A stretch of DNA of 64,000 nt from Bradyrhizobium sp. (lineage in GTDB: Bacteria > Pseudomonadota > Alphaproteobacteria > Rhizobiales > Xanthobacteraceae): assembly GCF_016213215.1 (NCBI RefSeq), contig NZ_JACRAW010000008.1, positions 123,697 through 187,696 of the forward strand, written 5' to 3'. Each line of letters opens with the position of its first letter. Position 1 is the stretch's first letter. The notes beneath the pieces are model-generated. The model was not told the DNA's origin. It searched no databases and saw only the letters and a list, made by a program, of their open reading frames with translations. Shown in pieces: positions 16,213-24,927 of this stretch. The position numbers were made by a program, and so were the translations under genes.

Positions 16213-17870
16213 CTTGATTGCGCCGGGATGTGCGCACCAGCCGAAAGCCAGTCCTTGTAGGTGCGGAACTTGAGACCAAGCCTGTCGTAAGAGACCTGCA
16301 GGTAGCCGTCCCGTCCCCGCGTAACCGCCTCGGGCTTCACCGTCTCCACCTCCTGGGCGATCACGCCGACATACGCGGTGTTGCCGCCGAGATAGCTGAA
16401 GCGATAGTAGCCAAGGCCGTTGGCGAGGTGCCCAAGCAGGACGACGTCATGCTTCAGCGCGAGATCCGAGCGCCGGCCACCGCCACCGCCGCCGCCCCGA
16501 CCACCGCCGAAGCCGCCGCCACCGCGCATTCCGCCGCCGCCGGCACCCATGCGGGGACCGCCACCGGCGCTGACGCGGGGACCGCCGCCACCCCCTCTCG
16601 GCATTCCGGCGCTGGCCATGCTCTGCCTGCCACGCGCCGACTGCGCGCTGGCGGCTCTGCCTGGAGAAACATTGGAGAAGGCGCTGTCGCGGCCACCACC
16701 TCGTTTCGCACTGCCTTTTGTTTTAGCGCCCCGATCGGCCGCCTTGGCTCGTTCGCCGCCACCCTTTCGAGCGCCCGCACCGCGGTCGGAAGCGCCGGCA
16801 CGATCGGCTCCCGCCCGGTCACGCGCGCCGGCGCGATCGGCGCCGCCGCGATCGCCTGCGCGATCACCTCCCCGGTCGCCAACGCGGTCACCCGCACGGT
16901 CTCCTGCACGATCTCCTGCGCCCGCACGATCGCCGCCGGGCTTGAGCACCTGGTCGCCGCTTCGGCCACGGAAGTCCATCCGGTCCGCGGCGCCGGTCCG
17001 CAGATTGTTGTTGCCGAATCTCTGCTGCACATTGGCGTTGTTGTATCTGACGCCCTGGCGGTGCGCCGGGTTGTGCTGCCAGTTGTTTCCGAAGTTGTTT
17101 GTCCTGTTGTAGTGGTTGATGTAGAGGTTGCGGTTGCCCCAGTTGCATCCACCGCCCCAGTAATTGCCCCAACGTCCGATGGCCCAACCGGCACCGAAGG
17201 CGAGACCCGCTGCGATCACGCCAGCCCCGATATAAGACGGGTAACCGAAGTAATACGGCGGATAATCCGCATAGGGCCAGGTTCCGTAGACCGTGCCCGG
17301 ATCGTAATACGGCACGTAGATCGTCTCGGGATTGGCCGACTCGATAACGATCATCTGCCTGTTTTCCTGGGTCTGAACGCTAACCTTCTGCTGCTTGGTG
17401 GTGACGAGCTTCTTGTTGTCATAGGCTTTGGTACGCAGCCGCTGGATCGCATCCATCACGTCCGGCTGCTGCGCGAGCACCGCGTCTCCCAGATCCTTGG
17501 TCCAGTCGAGCTTTTCGCCCATCATCGCAAGGACGTCCGCGGTGCTCGCAAGCGCCTTGATGCTGTCGTCCCAGGACTGCTTCTCGACCTCTTTCTTCAA
17601 CGCATCACCCTTCAGCGACTTGCGCTCCTTGAGCCACCGATCGGCCTGCACTACTTCCAATGGATATGTCGATGCCGCCAGCACATTGGCGAGGAGTTCG
17701 TCCGGATAGAGCGCGATCGGCGCGACGAGCGCTTCCAGCTGCTGCGGGTTCAGCAAAGGCTGGCCCGTCTGCGCCGCCGCTGCATCGCTCGTGCCTTGTT
17801 GCGCCCTCGCCGGCAGTATGACCGCAGTCAGAAATGCGAGGACCAGCAGTGCGCTCCTGAGGATCACCAT
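16209..17870 (-). CDS. DUF3300 protein with Gly/Asp/Arg repeats and a chaperone-like C-terminus
   Basis: 553 residues from ATG 17870, which has GGGAG upstream; the longer frame to 17915 adds a poor N-terminus. A signal peptide is followed by the DUF3300 region (LEALVAPIALYPDELLANVLAASTYP) to about residue 270. Residues near 320-400 are built of repeated GDRAGDR units. A Gly-rich spacer leads to a last 85 residues (ALKHDVVLLGHLANGLGYYRF ... YVGVIAQEV) that resemble intramolecular chaperone / Peptidase_S74 domains of tail fibres and adhesins. Such domains drive trimerisation and often self-cleave. The function is unknown; it is coupled to DUF2950. Confidence 0.85.
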   Translation of the reverse strand: MVILRSALLVLAFLTAVILPARAQQGTSDAAAAQTGQPLLNPQQLEALVAPIALYPDELLANVLAASTYPLEVVQADRWLKERKSLKGDALKKEVEKQSWDDSIKALASTADVLAMMGEKLDWTKDLGDAVLAQQPDVMDAIQRLRTKAYDNKKLVTTKQQKVSVQTQENRQMIVIESANPETIYVPYYDPGTVYGTWPYADYPPYYFGYPSYIGAGVIAAGLAFGAGWAIGRWGNYWGGGCNWGNRNLYINHYNRTNNFGNNWQHNPAHRQGVRYNNANVQQRFGNNNLRTGAADRMDFRGRSGDQVLKPGGDRAGAGDRAGDRAGDRVGDRGGDRAGDRGGADRAGARDRAGADRAGASDRGAGARKGGGERAKAADRGAKTKGSAKRGGGRDSAFSNVSPGRAASAQSARGRQSMASAGMPRGGGGGPRVSAGGGPRMGAGGGGMRGGGGFGGGRGGGGGGGRRSDLALKHDVVLLGHLANGLGYYRFSYLGGNTAYVGVIAQEVETVKPEAVTRGRDGYLQVSYDRLGLKFRTYKDWLSAGAHIPAQSR

Positions 17871-17979
17871 TGCGCTAGCTCCCAGTAAATACAGAGCGCC
17901 TGTCCGAGGCGCCATCCGTGCTGCGTCAATCGATCTTGCGACGACCAGCGCAAAAGTCCGGCGCTGGCGCCTTCTTCCT

Positions 17980-18855
17980 TCAAGTTGCTCCCTTGCCTCT
18001 CAAGCCACCGAACCATGCGCCGAAATAGCCGGCGTAGAGAGCTGGTGCTTCGACATTCATCGAATGTCCGACGCCGGGTATGGTCACGACCCGACAGTCA
18101 GGCATCGCCGCCGCCATTGCTGACAGATCCGCTGGTGCAATCCATCCGTCCTTCTCGCCCCAGATCACGAGATGCGGGTGGCTGATTTCTGCCATTCGCC
18201 GCTCCAACTCGCGACTTTCCCGCTCGAGGTTGAGATTGAAGGGTGTGCCGATCCATATTCCTTCCGAGACGCCAAAGGTCTGCACCAGGATGCGCTCGAA
18301 GAAGGGTTGCAGCTCGCCGAGCCCGGCGCGAAACTGCGGCATCACGTTTGGCGCAAGGCTTTCCGGCACGAACAGGGAGGATGCTGCCGTTGCCATCACT
18401 GCGCGGGTGACTTCACGGCTCTTCATCATCGCGCGAAACAGATCGATCTGCTCGTCGTTGAAAGTCATTCCGAGCGGAGTTATCGGATCAAGGGCAAGTA
18501 CCCTTCCGAAGCGTTCCGGCTGCTCAAGCAGCATGCGCGCTGCGATGATCCCGCCGGTGGAATGGGTCGCCAGGTGGCAGACGGAAATCTTCAGCTCATC
18601 GAGAGCCGCCAGCATGTCGGCGGCATGCTGGCGCATCGAATAGTTGGCGTAGTCCTTTGTCGGCAGCGGGCGATCGCTGTCGCCGCAGCCGCGCCAGTCA
18701 ATTCCCACGACGCGTACGCCGCGGGGAAAGAGCGGTGCGGCCAGATCGATCCAGTCCTTGCTGGCAAGATTGCCGTGGATGAAGAGGACGGTGGTGTCCC
18801 CCTCTCCCCATTCCCGCCAGCCCAGCTGGACTTCACCGGCACGCACCTTTGGCAT
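17980..18855 (-). CDS. Alpha/beta hydrolase
   Basis: 291 residues without signal peptide. Visible features are the oxyanion region FIHGNLASKDW, the strand-turn VVGIDWRGCGDSD, a nucleophile elbow HLATHSTGG (Ser with Thr rather than Gly two positions before), the acid in WGEKDGW and the catalytic His in GVGHSM. It is a cytoplasmic esterase- or lipase-fold enzyme of unknown substrate. It follows the large exported hydrolase gene by 7 bp and precedes DUF3300 by 109 bp, so it probably belongs to the same FixK-box-driven unit. Confidence 0.85.
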   Translation of the reverse strand: MPKVRAGEVQLGWREWGEGDTTVLFIHGNLASKDWIDLAAPLFPRGVRVVGIDWRGCGDSDRPLPTKDYANYSMRQHAADMLAALDELKISVCHLATHSTGGIIAARMLLEQPERFGRVLALDPITPLGMTFNDEQIDLFRAMMKSREVTRAVMATAASSLFVPESLAPNVMPQFRAGLGELQPFFERILVQTFGVSEGIWIGTPFNLNLERESRELERRMAEISHPHLVIWGEKDGWIAPADLSAMAAAMPDCRVVTIPGVGHSMNVEAPALYAGYFGAWFGGLRGKGAT

Positions 18856-18862
18856 GTGGCAC

Positions 18863-21352
18863 CTACTTGTTCAGACCCGCCGTCGGCGACGGGCCGGGCG
18901 GTGTGGGCGCCACCGGCAGAGCGGACACCACCGAACCCTTGATCATGCGATCGGTCGCAAGCGGTGAGCTGGTATCAACGGTGCCCTTGGTCACGAAATC
19001 GACCACGTCAACGGGATATGCCACCGGGTTGTCCGTATGGATGAAATGCCCCGTTTCCGGATAGATCTTGAGAATCGGCCGGTTACCCGCATTGGTCATG
19101 CGAGTCATGAACGGCGTGATGATGTCGCGTCCGAGGTCCGTCAATCCGTTGAACGCAGTTCCCGGGATGAACGGTTCCCTGTCGCCGAACGCGAGGAAGA
19201 TCGGCATCTTGATCTGCGTGAGCCGTTCGTAAAGGTTCTTCGGATCGTCCTGCTGCAACTCCGCCACCATGGTGTAGATGTCGAAGATGAAGATATTGGC
19301 CCACTGTTCGAGCTCCTTGGGATTACCCTTGGTCAGCCCGACGCGCTGCTCGGTGTGCAAGCGGGCATACTCGCTGTCGCTGTAGAAGTAGCCGCTCTTC
19401 GACGCCGACACCGCACCCGTATTCGGATCACGCTTCTTGAAGTAGAAGAAGTCGCGGACGTTCTGTTCCGGACGCGCGATCTCGGCGGCCAGGATTCCGG
19501 TCTGATCCCACGTCTGCTTCCACTTGTCGAAATCGCGGGCGAAGGACGCGTCGAACAGGCGTAGCTTCTTGTCCTGGGAGATGGCGATCTCGCGCGGGTA
19601 CTCCTCCAGACCGGCAGGCGCTTCAAGGGCAAGGCTCTGCACCGCGTCGGGCCAAGTCAGGGCGTAGCCCATGACGAGCTGGCCACCGAGCGAGTGTCCC
19701 AGATAGACCGCCTTCTTGACGCCGAGCTGGTTGACGACCAGGTCATGCACGACATCGCGCATATCCTGCATGGTGCGCGCCGGGCTCTTGTCGAGATTGC
19801 CGGGCCCGGACATACCATAATGCGGCAGATCGGGCACGATCACGCGCAGACCCATGTTCAGGGCATACTGCATGACGTTGCCGTAGTGGCCGCCAAACGC
19901 ACCCTTGCCATGGATAATGACAAGCACCTTCGGATCCCTGTCGGTGCCGGCATATTCGTCCATGTAGCCGATCTGCCACGACGTGCCGCGACTATCCTTC
20001 GCGTTGGCGTATTTGACCGGATAGGGATAAGTCACGAAGTCCTTCCAGAACGACTTATTGGGATCGATTTTCGCCGCCACGCCCGGCACGCGATAGTTCT
20101 TGTCCTCGAACTTCTGCGCCCGGTCGAGATCCGCGACATCATCCATGAATGCAACGAACTTCGGATCGTTCTTCCGATGGTTGATGATCGAGAACACGCC
20201 GTAATGGGCGACAGGGCTTTCCTCGGCGATCAGCTGAGCGCCGGGCACGCGGTCAACCGCACGCTCCGCGAGTTTGAAGTTCAACCACAAGTCGTTGGTG
20301 ATATGCATCACCATGGTGCGGGCCTGGATGCGACCGAGATAGGGGTTGACGTTGTGAGTCTCGCCCACCCGGTTGCGCCAGACGAGATCGACGGCGTCAT
20401 ACAGCTTGGCGCGATTCGTAACGCTGGTGCCGGCCTTCTCGTTCGGCGGGTCCCAATAGAACACTTCAGGCTGCACCGAGGCGAAGCTCTGTGTCGTTCG
20501 GAATGCAAAATCGTAACCGGTCAAGCCAAGCACCGACCAGCCGAATGCCACGCCAGGCATCGGATGCTTTTCCTTGGGCAGCTTGTAGTAATCGCCCTTT
20601 GTCGATTGCCACACCGGATCGGACTCGATCGCGGCGGTCATCAGCTGGAAGGTCCAGTTGCCGACGGGATCTTCGGCGTCGGACTGCGTGGTGCCGCCGA
20701 TCGGCATCAGCCCACCCATGAATTCCGGATGCATGACGCCCCAGACATAGGTCTGGGTGCCGCCCATCGAGACGCCGGTCACAAGCGCCGCACGTGCGAC
20801 CTTCAAATGGTCGCGCAGCATGCGATAGTTTGCCTGCACCATGTCATAATAGCTGTATTGCGGGAACTTGATGCCGAGCCCATCGGACGGTTTGCTGGCG
20901 CCCCATGTCCCCAGCGGGTCAACCATGATGACGTAGTACCGATCAGTATCGATCGGCCTGCCCGGGCCGATGATCGGCACGCCGCCCGACAGGGCAGTAC
21001 CCTTGACCCACTGCTCGTACATGTCCGTCGAATCGCCCGAGTAGTACGAGTTGATGATCACGGCGTTGGTGATTTCACCCGCGGCATTGCGCCGCGCCGT
21101 GCCGATCGCGATGTATGAGGTGCGCAGTTTTCCTGCGCCGAGCGACTCCAGCGTCGTACCGCCCTCTCCTCCGTTCTCCCATTTCGAGGGATCGTTCAAA
21201 TCGTACTTTCCGCCGAGGCGGAAGTTCGCAATCTCGTAGCTCTTCTTCAGCGCGTCATGCTGCATCTGCGAAGATCTGCGAGTATAGGGTTGCGCAGATG
21301 CAACAGATATGCCGACACAGACGATCATCAGACTGAGTAGTAGCCTTCGCAT
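18863..21352 (-). CDS. Exported protein with two alpha/beta hydrolase domains
   Basis: 829 residues. A signal peptide ends at ASAQ near residue 21. The N-terminal half is similar to the homoserine O-acetyltransferase / MetX-type fold, with nucleophile elbow GVSMGG near 190. The C-terminal half, from about 455, is a second hydrolase with VIIHGKGAFGG, nucleophile elbow GHSLGG near 550, acid in FGDREPF and His in ETGHFIH. A fused exported double hydrolase is unusual. An extracytoplasmic polyester or oligomer esterase is one possible role, not shown by sequence. It is the first gene of a minus-strand series and has a FixK box 63 bp upstream, shared with the divergent hydrolase gene. Confidence 0.85.
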   Translation of the reverse strand: MRRLLLSLMIVCVGISVASAQPYTRRSSQMQHDALKKSYEIANFRLGGKYDLNDPSKWENGGEGGTTLESLGAGKLRTSYIAIGTARRNAAGEITNAVIINSYYSGDSTDMYEQWVKGTALSGGVPIIGPGRPIDTDRYYVIMVDPLGTWGASKPSDGLGIKFPQYSYYDMVQANYRMLRDHLKVARAALVTGVSMGGTQTYVWGVMHPEFMGGLMPIGGTTQSDAEDPVGNWTFQLMTAAIESDPVWQSTKGDYYKLPKEKHPMPGVAFGWSVLGLTGYDFAFRTTQSFASVQPEVFYWDPPNEKAGTSVTNRAKLYDAVDLVWRNRVGETHNVNPYLGRIQARTMVMHITNDLWLNFKLAERAVDRVPGAQLIAEESPVAHYGVFSIINHRKNDPKFVAFMDDVADLDRAQKFEDKNYRVPGVAAKIDPNKSFWKDFVTYPYPVKYANAKDSRGTSWQIGYMDEYAGTDRDPKVLVIIHGKGAFGGHYGNVMQYALNMGLRVIVPDLPHYGMSGPGNLDKSPARTMQDMRDVVHDLVVNQLGVKKAVYLGHSLGGQLVMGYALTWPDAVQSLALEAPAGLEEYPREIAISQDKKLRLFDASFARDFDKWKQTWDQTGILAAEIARPEQNVRDFFYFKKRDPNTGAVSASKSGYFYSDSEYARLHTEQRVGLTKGNPKELEQWANIFIFDIYTMVAELQQDDPKNLYERLTQIKMPIFLAFGDREPFIPGTAFNGLTDLGRDIITPFMTRMTNAGNRPILKIYPETGHFIHTDNPVAYPVDVVDFVTKGTVDTSSPLATDRMIKGSVVSALPVAPTPPGPSPTAGLNK

Positions 21353-21415
21353 GGCATTCCTCCCTCAACATACTGACAGCAGATCTCCAGCAGGCACGAT
21401 ACTTCAACCCATTGC

Positions 21416-21429
21416 TTGACATACATCAA
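21416..21429. promoter_or_regulatory. FixK-type box between divergent hydrolase genes
   Basis: TTGACATACATCAA, perfect TTGA-N6-TCAA, 63 bp from the minus-strand start (21352) and 54 bp from the plus-strand start (21484). It could serve both directions. Confidence 0.8.
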
Positions 21430-21483
21430 CTCGTCGACATCCAGTCGCGGTCTAGTGCGCGCGATATTGGCGAGAATTGTCGC

Positions 21484-22410
21484 ATGGCCTTTTTGTCTTA
21501 CGGTTCTCATGTCATTCGTTATGACTTGAGCGGTCCGGACACCGGGCCGGCTTACGTGCTTGTCAACGGATTGACACAATACGCGGAACTCTGGACGGCC
21601 TATCGAGACGCGCTCGCGGCGAGGGGCTTTCGTGTCGTCACCTTCGACCTGCTGGGACAAGGCGAATCCGACAAGCCGACATTGTTCATCAGCCAGGACG
21701 ATCACGTAGCCGTGTTGCGGCTCTTGATCGAACAGCTCGGATCCGGACCAATATTTCTGTCGGGGATAAGCTTCGGCGGCCTTGTCGCGTTGCGCTACGC
21801 CATCGAGCACGGCGAGACGCTGAACGGGCTCGTGCCAATGAGCACCTTTGCGGAGCTCTCGCCGCAATTGCTCCTGCTGGGAAATGCGATGCGCACCGGG
21901 CTGATCCTCGGCGGGACCGGCTTCCTGCAGGACCTGCTGCTTCCCATGAATCTGTCGGATGCGTGGCTTGCGCCGTTAGTGGGCAAGCTGGACGAGGTGA
22001 AGCGGCAAGGGTGGCTGACCAACGACGTCTACGCGCTGCAGAACCTGATGGAGTCCTTTCTCGAGTTCAAGCCGCTCACCCAGCGGCTCGGCGCCATTCG
22101 GGTTCCCACAATGATCCTGAATGGGGAGTTCGATTTCCTCACGCCACGTTCGCTGCATGAAACGCTGCGGACGCATATCCCGGATAGCGAGCTCGTGATC
22201 ATTCCCCGCGCCTTTCACGCTTTCACGCTTGAAAAGGCGGCACTTACCGCGGATCTGCTCGCGCGCTTTGCCACTGACGTGATCGCCAAACGATGGATCG
22301 GCGGAGGACGGGTGAGTATCGCTCCCGAAGAGCCCGGTGGCGAGATTACCGCATTTCCAGCCGGTTACGACCACCTGCGTGCCATCCCTGTACGGATTGC
22401 GAAACCATGA
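21484..22410 (+). CDS. Alpha/beta hydrolase
   Basis: 308 residues from ATG 21484 (MAFLSYGSHVIRYDLSG). An in-frame ATG at 21412 would place the FixK box inside the gene and is rejected. Motifs are VLVNGLTQY, FDLLGQGESDKP, nucleophile elbow SGISFGG near residue 97, acid in NGEFDFLTP and a His in PRAFHAF. No signal peptide is present, so it acts in the cytoplasm. It overlaps the next gene by ATGA (22407-22410) and precedes the CoA-transferase genes. Intracellular PHB oligomer or hydroxyacyl ester hydrolysis is a possible role given the context, but the substrate is unproven. Confidence 0.85.
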   Translation: MAFLSYGSHVIRYDLSGPDTGPAYVLVNGLTQYAELWTAYRDALAARGFRVVTFDLLGQGESDKPTLFISQDDHVAVLRLLIEQLGSGPIFLSGISFGGLVALRYAIEHGETLNGLVPMSTFAELSPQLLLLGNAMRTGLILGGTGFLQDLLLPMNLSDAWLAPLVGKLDEVKRQGWLTNDVYALQNLMESFLEFKPLTQRLGAIRVPTMILNGEFDFLTPRSLHETLRTHIPDSELVIIPRAFHAFTLEKAALTADLLARFATDVIAKRWIGGGRVSIAPEEPGGEITAFPAGYDHLRAIPVRIAKP

Positions 22411-23009
22411 GCAGGTTCCTTGGTCCCCTCGACCCTGCCGGCCGCGTGCCCGCCCGCCAGCAAACAAGGATATCGGCATTCCTGATCTCGGCGCACGGCG
22501 CATTGGCTCGGCAGCTCGCTTTCGCCCTGCCGCCACACCTTCAGTGCGGCTGGGAGACGGAACTGCATGCGCAACTCTATCGGGAGACGGAGATTGTATC
22601 CCTGCTCCTGCACGCGACTTCCTGGGTACCCGATCTCGAACTGCCGTTGCTCGCGCTTTCCTGGGAGACATCATGGCTGCCAAAGCCGGTCCCGGGCTTT
22701 GACGATGCTGGCCAGGGGGCTCTGATCGATCTGGCGGCGTTCGGCCACGCCTTGCATGCCGCGATCAGGCCGGCTGCGCTGCTGCCGGTTGAAGCACCCG
22801 CGGAGGATTCGTTCGTTCTTGCGCTGCGCCGCATTGAGTTCGAGAGCGGCCGGATGATGCAGGCGCAAATCCTGTTCCTGAAAAGCCCGGCATTGTTGTC
22901 GCATCGCGATGCCGTGAGCGCCGCCGTCGAGCGCCGTCACGAGGAGGTGCGCATGTTGTGGCTCGGTATGTTGAAAGGCATCGGTGTTGCCGAGCGACAG
23001 ACATCGTGA
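22407..23009 (+). CDS. Conserved-looking protein of unknown function
   Basis: 200 residues, translationally coupled to the upstream hydrolase by ATGA overlap. It has no signal peptide or membrane segment and a mixed alpha/beta composition with a helical C-terminal third (RIEFESGRMMQAQILFLKS, then VERRHEEVRMLW). I do not recognise a family. The frame is open upstream to 22293, but the coupled ATG is the natural start. Coupling suggests it works with, or accompanies, the hydrolase. Confidence 0.65.
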   Translation: MSRFLGPLDPAGRVPARQQTRISAFLISAHGALARQLAFALPPHLQCGWETELHAQLYRETEIVSLLLHATSWVPDLELPLLALSWETSWLPKPVPGFDDAGQGALIDLAAFGHALHAAIRPAALLPVEAPAEDSFVLALRRIEFESGRMMQAQILFLKSPALLSHRDAVSAAVERRHEEVRMLWLGMLKGIGVAERQTS

Positions 23010-23027
23010 CACGCTCGGCCGCTCGGC

Positions 23028-23041
23028 TTGAGGCACATCAA
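23028..23041. promoter_or_regulatory. FixK-type box upstream of CoA-transferase genes
   Basis: TTGAGGCACATCAA, perfect TTGA-N6-TCAA, 58 bp before ATG 23100. Confidence 0.8.
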
Positions 23042-23099
23042 GACTGGCGTTAGGCAACAGCGCACAGTCATTCCTGACACTCTCCAAGGGAGGTGCGCA

Positions 23100-23747
23100 A
23101 TGAAGGTCGTTTCCGTGGAACACGCGGTCGCCATGATCCCGGATGGCGCAAGCATCATGATCGGCGGCTTCATGGGCGTGGGAGCGCCCGAACGCCTGCT
23201 TGACGAGCTGGCGCGCCAAGGGAAATCCGGACTCACCGTCATCGCCAACGATGCCTGCCTTCCCGGCAAGGGGATCGGCAAGCTCGTCGACAGCGCGCAG
23301 ATCGCGCGACTGACGGCAAGCCACATCGGGCTGAACCCTATAGCCCAGCAGCAGATGATGGCCGAGAAGATGGCGGTCGATCTCGTTCCGCAGGGCACGC
23401 TGGCAGAGCGCATTCGGGCCGGGGGCTGCGGTCTTGGTGGCGTGCTGACGCCGACAGGCGTCGGCACGGTGGTCGAGGCCGGCAAGCGCAAAATCGACCT
23501 CGACGGCAAGAGCTACCTGCTCGAAACCGCGCTACGCGCGGACTTTGCCCTTATCCATTCGTTTCTCGCAGACTATCAGGGCAATCTTTCCTACGCACTG
23601 ACAGCCCGCAACTTCAACCCGGTCATGGCAATGGCCGCGGACACCGTGATTGTGACCGCGGAGAATATCGTGCCGGTTGGCGTCATCGCGCCAGACCACG
23701 TGGTTACGCCGGGACCGCTTGTGGATTATCTCGTCGCCAATGGGTGA
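23100..23747 (+). CDS. scoA: 3-oxoacid CoA-transferase, subunit A
   Basis: 215 residues. The start at 23100 has AGGGAGG nine bases upstream and gives the usual N-terminus. It shows the family I CoA-transferase A-subunit motifs GGFMGVGAPERLLDEL, a glycine-rich GGCGLGGVLTPTG region and NFNPVMAMAADTVIV. With subunit B it moves CoA between succinyl- or acetyl-CoA and acetoacetate or a related acid, which links acetoacetate from 3-hydroxybutyrate oxidation to acetoacetyl-CoA. The stop lies 4 bp before the preferred start of subunit B. The exact acid substrate is not readable; the gene symbol follows the general family. Confidence 0.85.
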   Translation: MKVVSVEHAVAMIPDGASIMIGGFMGVGAPERLLDELARQGKSGLTVIANDACLPGKGIGKLVDSAQIARLTASHIGLNPIAQQQMMAEKMAVDLVPQGTLAERIRAGGCGLGGVLTPTGVGTVVEAGKRKIDLDGKSYLLETALRADFALIHSFLADYQGNLSYALTARNFNPVMAMAADTVIVTAENIVPVGVIAPDHVVTPGPLVDYLVANG

Positions 23748-23751
23748 GATC

Positions 23752-24402
23752 ATGGACGCACAAACCATTATCGCGCGGCGTGTCGCGCTGGAGCTTCGGC
23801 AAGGCATGCTGGTCAATCTCGGGATCGGCATTCCGACCCTGATTGCGAACTACGTCCCCGAAGGCCTGCACGTCTTCTTCCAGTCAGAAAACGGCTTGAT
23901 TGGAACCGGTCCGATCCCCGAACAGGGACTTGAGCATCCATTGCTGACGGACGCAGGCGGTCGGCCGATCAGCGCCCTGCCCGGTGCATGCACGTTTGAC
24001 AGCGCGACGTCGTTCGGGCTGATCCGGGGCGGTCACGTGGACATGACCGTGCTGGGTGGACTGCAGGTCGACGGAGAAGGACATCTGGCAAACTGGATGA
24101 TCCCGGGAAAGATGGTGCCTGGCATGGGCGGCGCAATGGATCTGGTCACCGGCGCGAGACGCGTCGTAGTGGCCATGCAGCATGTCGCCAAGGGAAAGTC
24201 GAAGATCGTCAAGAAATGCACTCTGCCCCTGACGTCGGCGCGGGTGATCGATCTCGTGGTGACCGAGATGGCCGTGATCGGGTTTCCTGGTGGCCGCGCC
24301 ACGCTGATCGAAACTGCACCTGGTGTCAGCGTCGCCGACGTTGTGTCCAACACTGAAGCAGAACTGATTGTACCCGCCGCTGTTCCGGCAATGGCGATCT
24401 GA
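23752..24402 (+). CDS. scoB: 3-oxoacid CoA-transferase, subunit B
   Basis: 216 residues from ATG 23752; an upstream ATG at 23740 that overlaps scoA is also possible. It contains VNLGIGIPTLIANYVPEG and the catalytic glutamate in QSENGLIG, the residue that forms the enzyme-CoA thioester in this family, plus GGHVDMTVLGGLQVD and IPGKMVPGMGGAMDL. It partners subunit A. A MaoC-type dehydratase gene follows after 26 bp, making a three-gene unit behind one FixK box. Confidence 0.87.
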   Translation: MDAQTIIARRVALELRQGMLVNLGIGIPTLIANYVPEGLHVFFQSENGLIGTGPIPEQGLEHPLLTDAGGRPISALPGACTFDSATSFGLIRGGHVDMTVLGGLQVDGEGHLANWMIPGKMVPGMGGAMDLVTGARRVVVAMQHVAKGKSKIVKKCTLPLTSARVIDLVVTEMAVIGFPGGRATLIETAPGVSVADVVSNTEAELIVPAAVPAMAI

Positions 24403-24428
24403 GAGCAAACCGAGGCTGGAGGACGAAG

Positions 24429-24887
24429 ATGCGCGTGTTCAACGATTTGAGCGAACTCAAATCAGCCGTCGGCAGCGAGCTCGGCGTCAGCGACTGGCTT
24501 GAGATCACCCAGGAGCGCATCAACAAGTTCGCGGATGCCACCGGCGACGAGCAATGGATCCACGTCGACCCGGAACGCGCGGCACGCGAAATGCCGGCCG
24601 GCAAGACCATCGCGCATGGCCTGCTCTCATTGTCCCTCATTCCTATGTTCATTCGTTCCATCGTTGGAGTGAAGGGTCTGCGAAACACATTGAACTACGG
24701 GGCGAACCGGATCCGCTATCTGTCCCCCGTCGCCGTCGGCTCCCGCCTGCGCGGCCGTGTCGCGGTTGTCCAGGCGGAGGATGTACCGCCAGACGCGCTG
24801 CGGGTCGTCTATAAGGTCACAATCGAGATCGAGGGCGGGGAGCGCCCCGCCTGTGTTGCCGAGGTCATTGGGCAACATTATCGCTAG
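24429..24887 (+). CDS. MaoC-family (R)-specific enoyl-CoA hydratase
   Basis: 152 residues, a single hot-dog domain. The hydratase motif is visible as D-x4-H, with FADATGDEQWIHVDPERA and then the A-x2-H-G-x6 segment TIAHGLLSLSLIPMF. Enzymes of this type (PhaJ-like or NodN-like) hydrate 2-enoyl-CoA to (R)-3-hydroxyacyl-CoA, the stereoisomer used by PHA synthases. It is in one unit with the CoA-transferase genes. The acyl chain length preferred is unknown. Confidence 0.85.
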   Translation: MRVFNDLSELKSAVGSELGVSDWLEITQERINKFADATGDEQWIHVDPERAAREMPAGKTIAHGLLSLSLIPMFIRSIVGVKGLRNTLNYGANRIRYLSPVAVGSRLRGRVAVVQAEDVPPDALRVVYKVTIEIEGGERPACVAEVIGQHYR

Positions 24888-24927
24888 TTGCCGGCTGTGA
24901 TTGTTGCGGCGTCATAACGTTTGATGC

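Noticed and set aside
16780..16920. Possible CRISPR-like array from short periodic units
   Set aside because: The periodicity is coding (GDRAGDR repeats in DUF3300) with no unique spacers.
16218..17888. 556-codon plus-strand frame opposite DUF3300
   Set aside because: It is open only because of the GC-rich repeats; the minus frame has a signal peptide and the DUF3300 domain.
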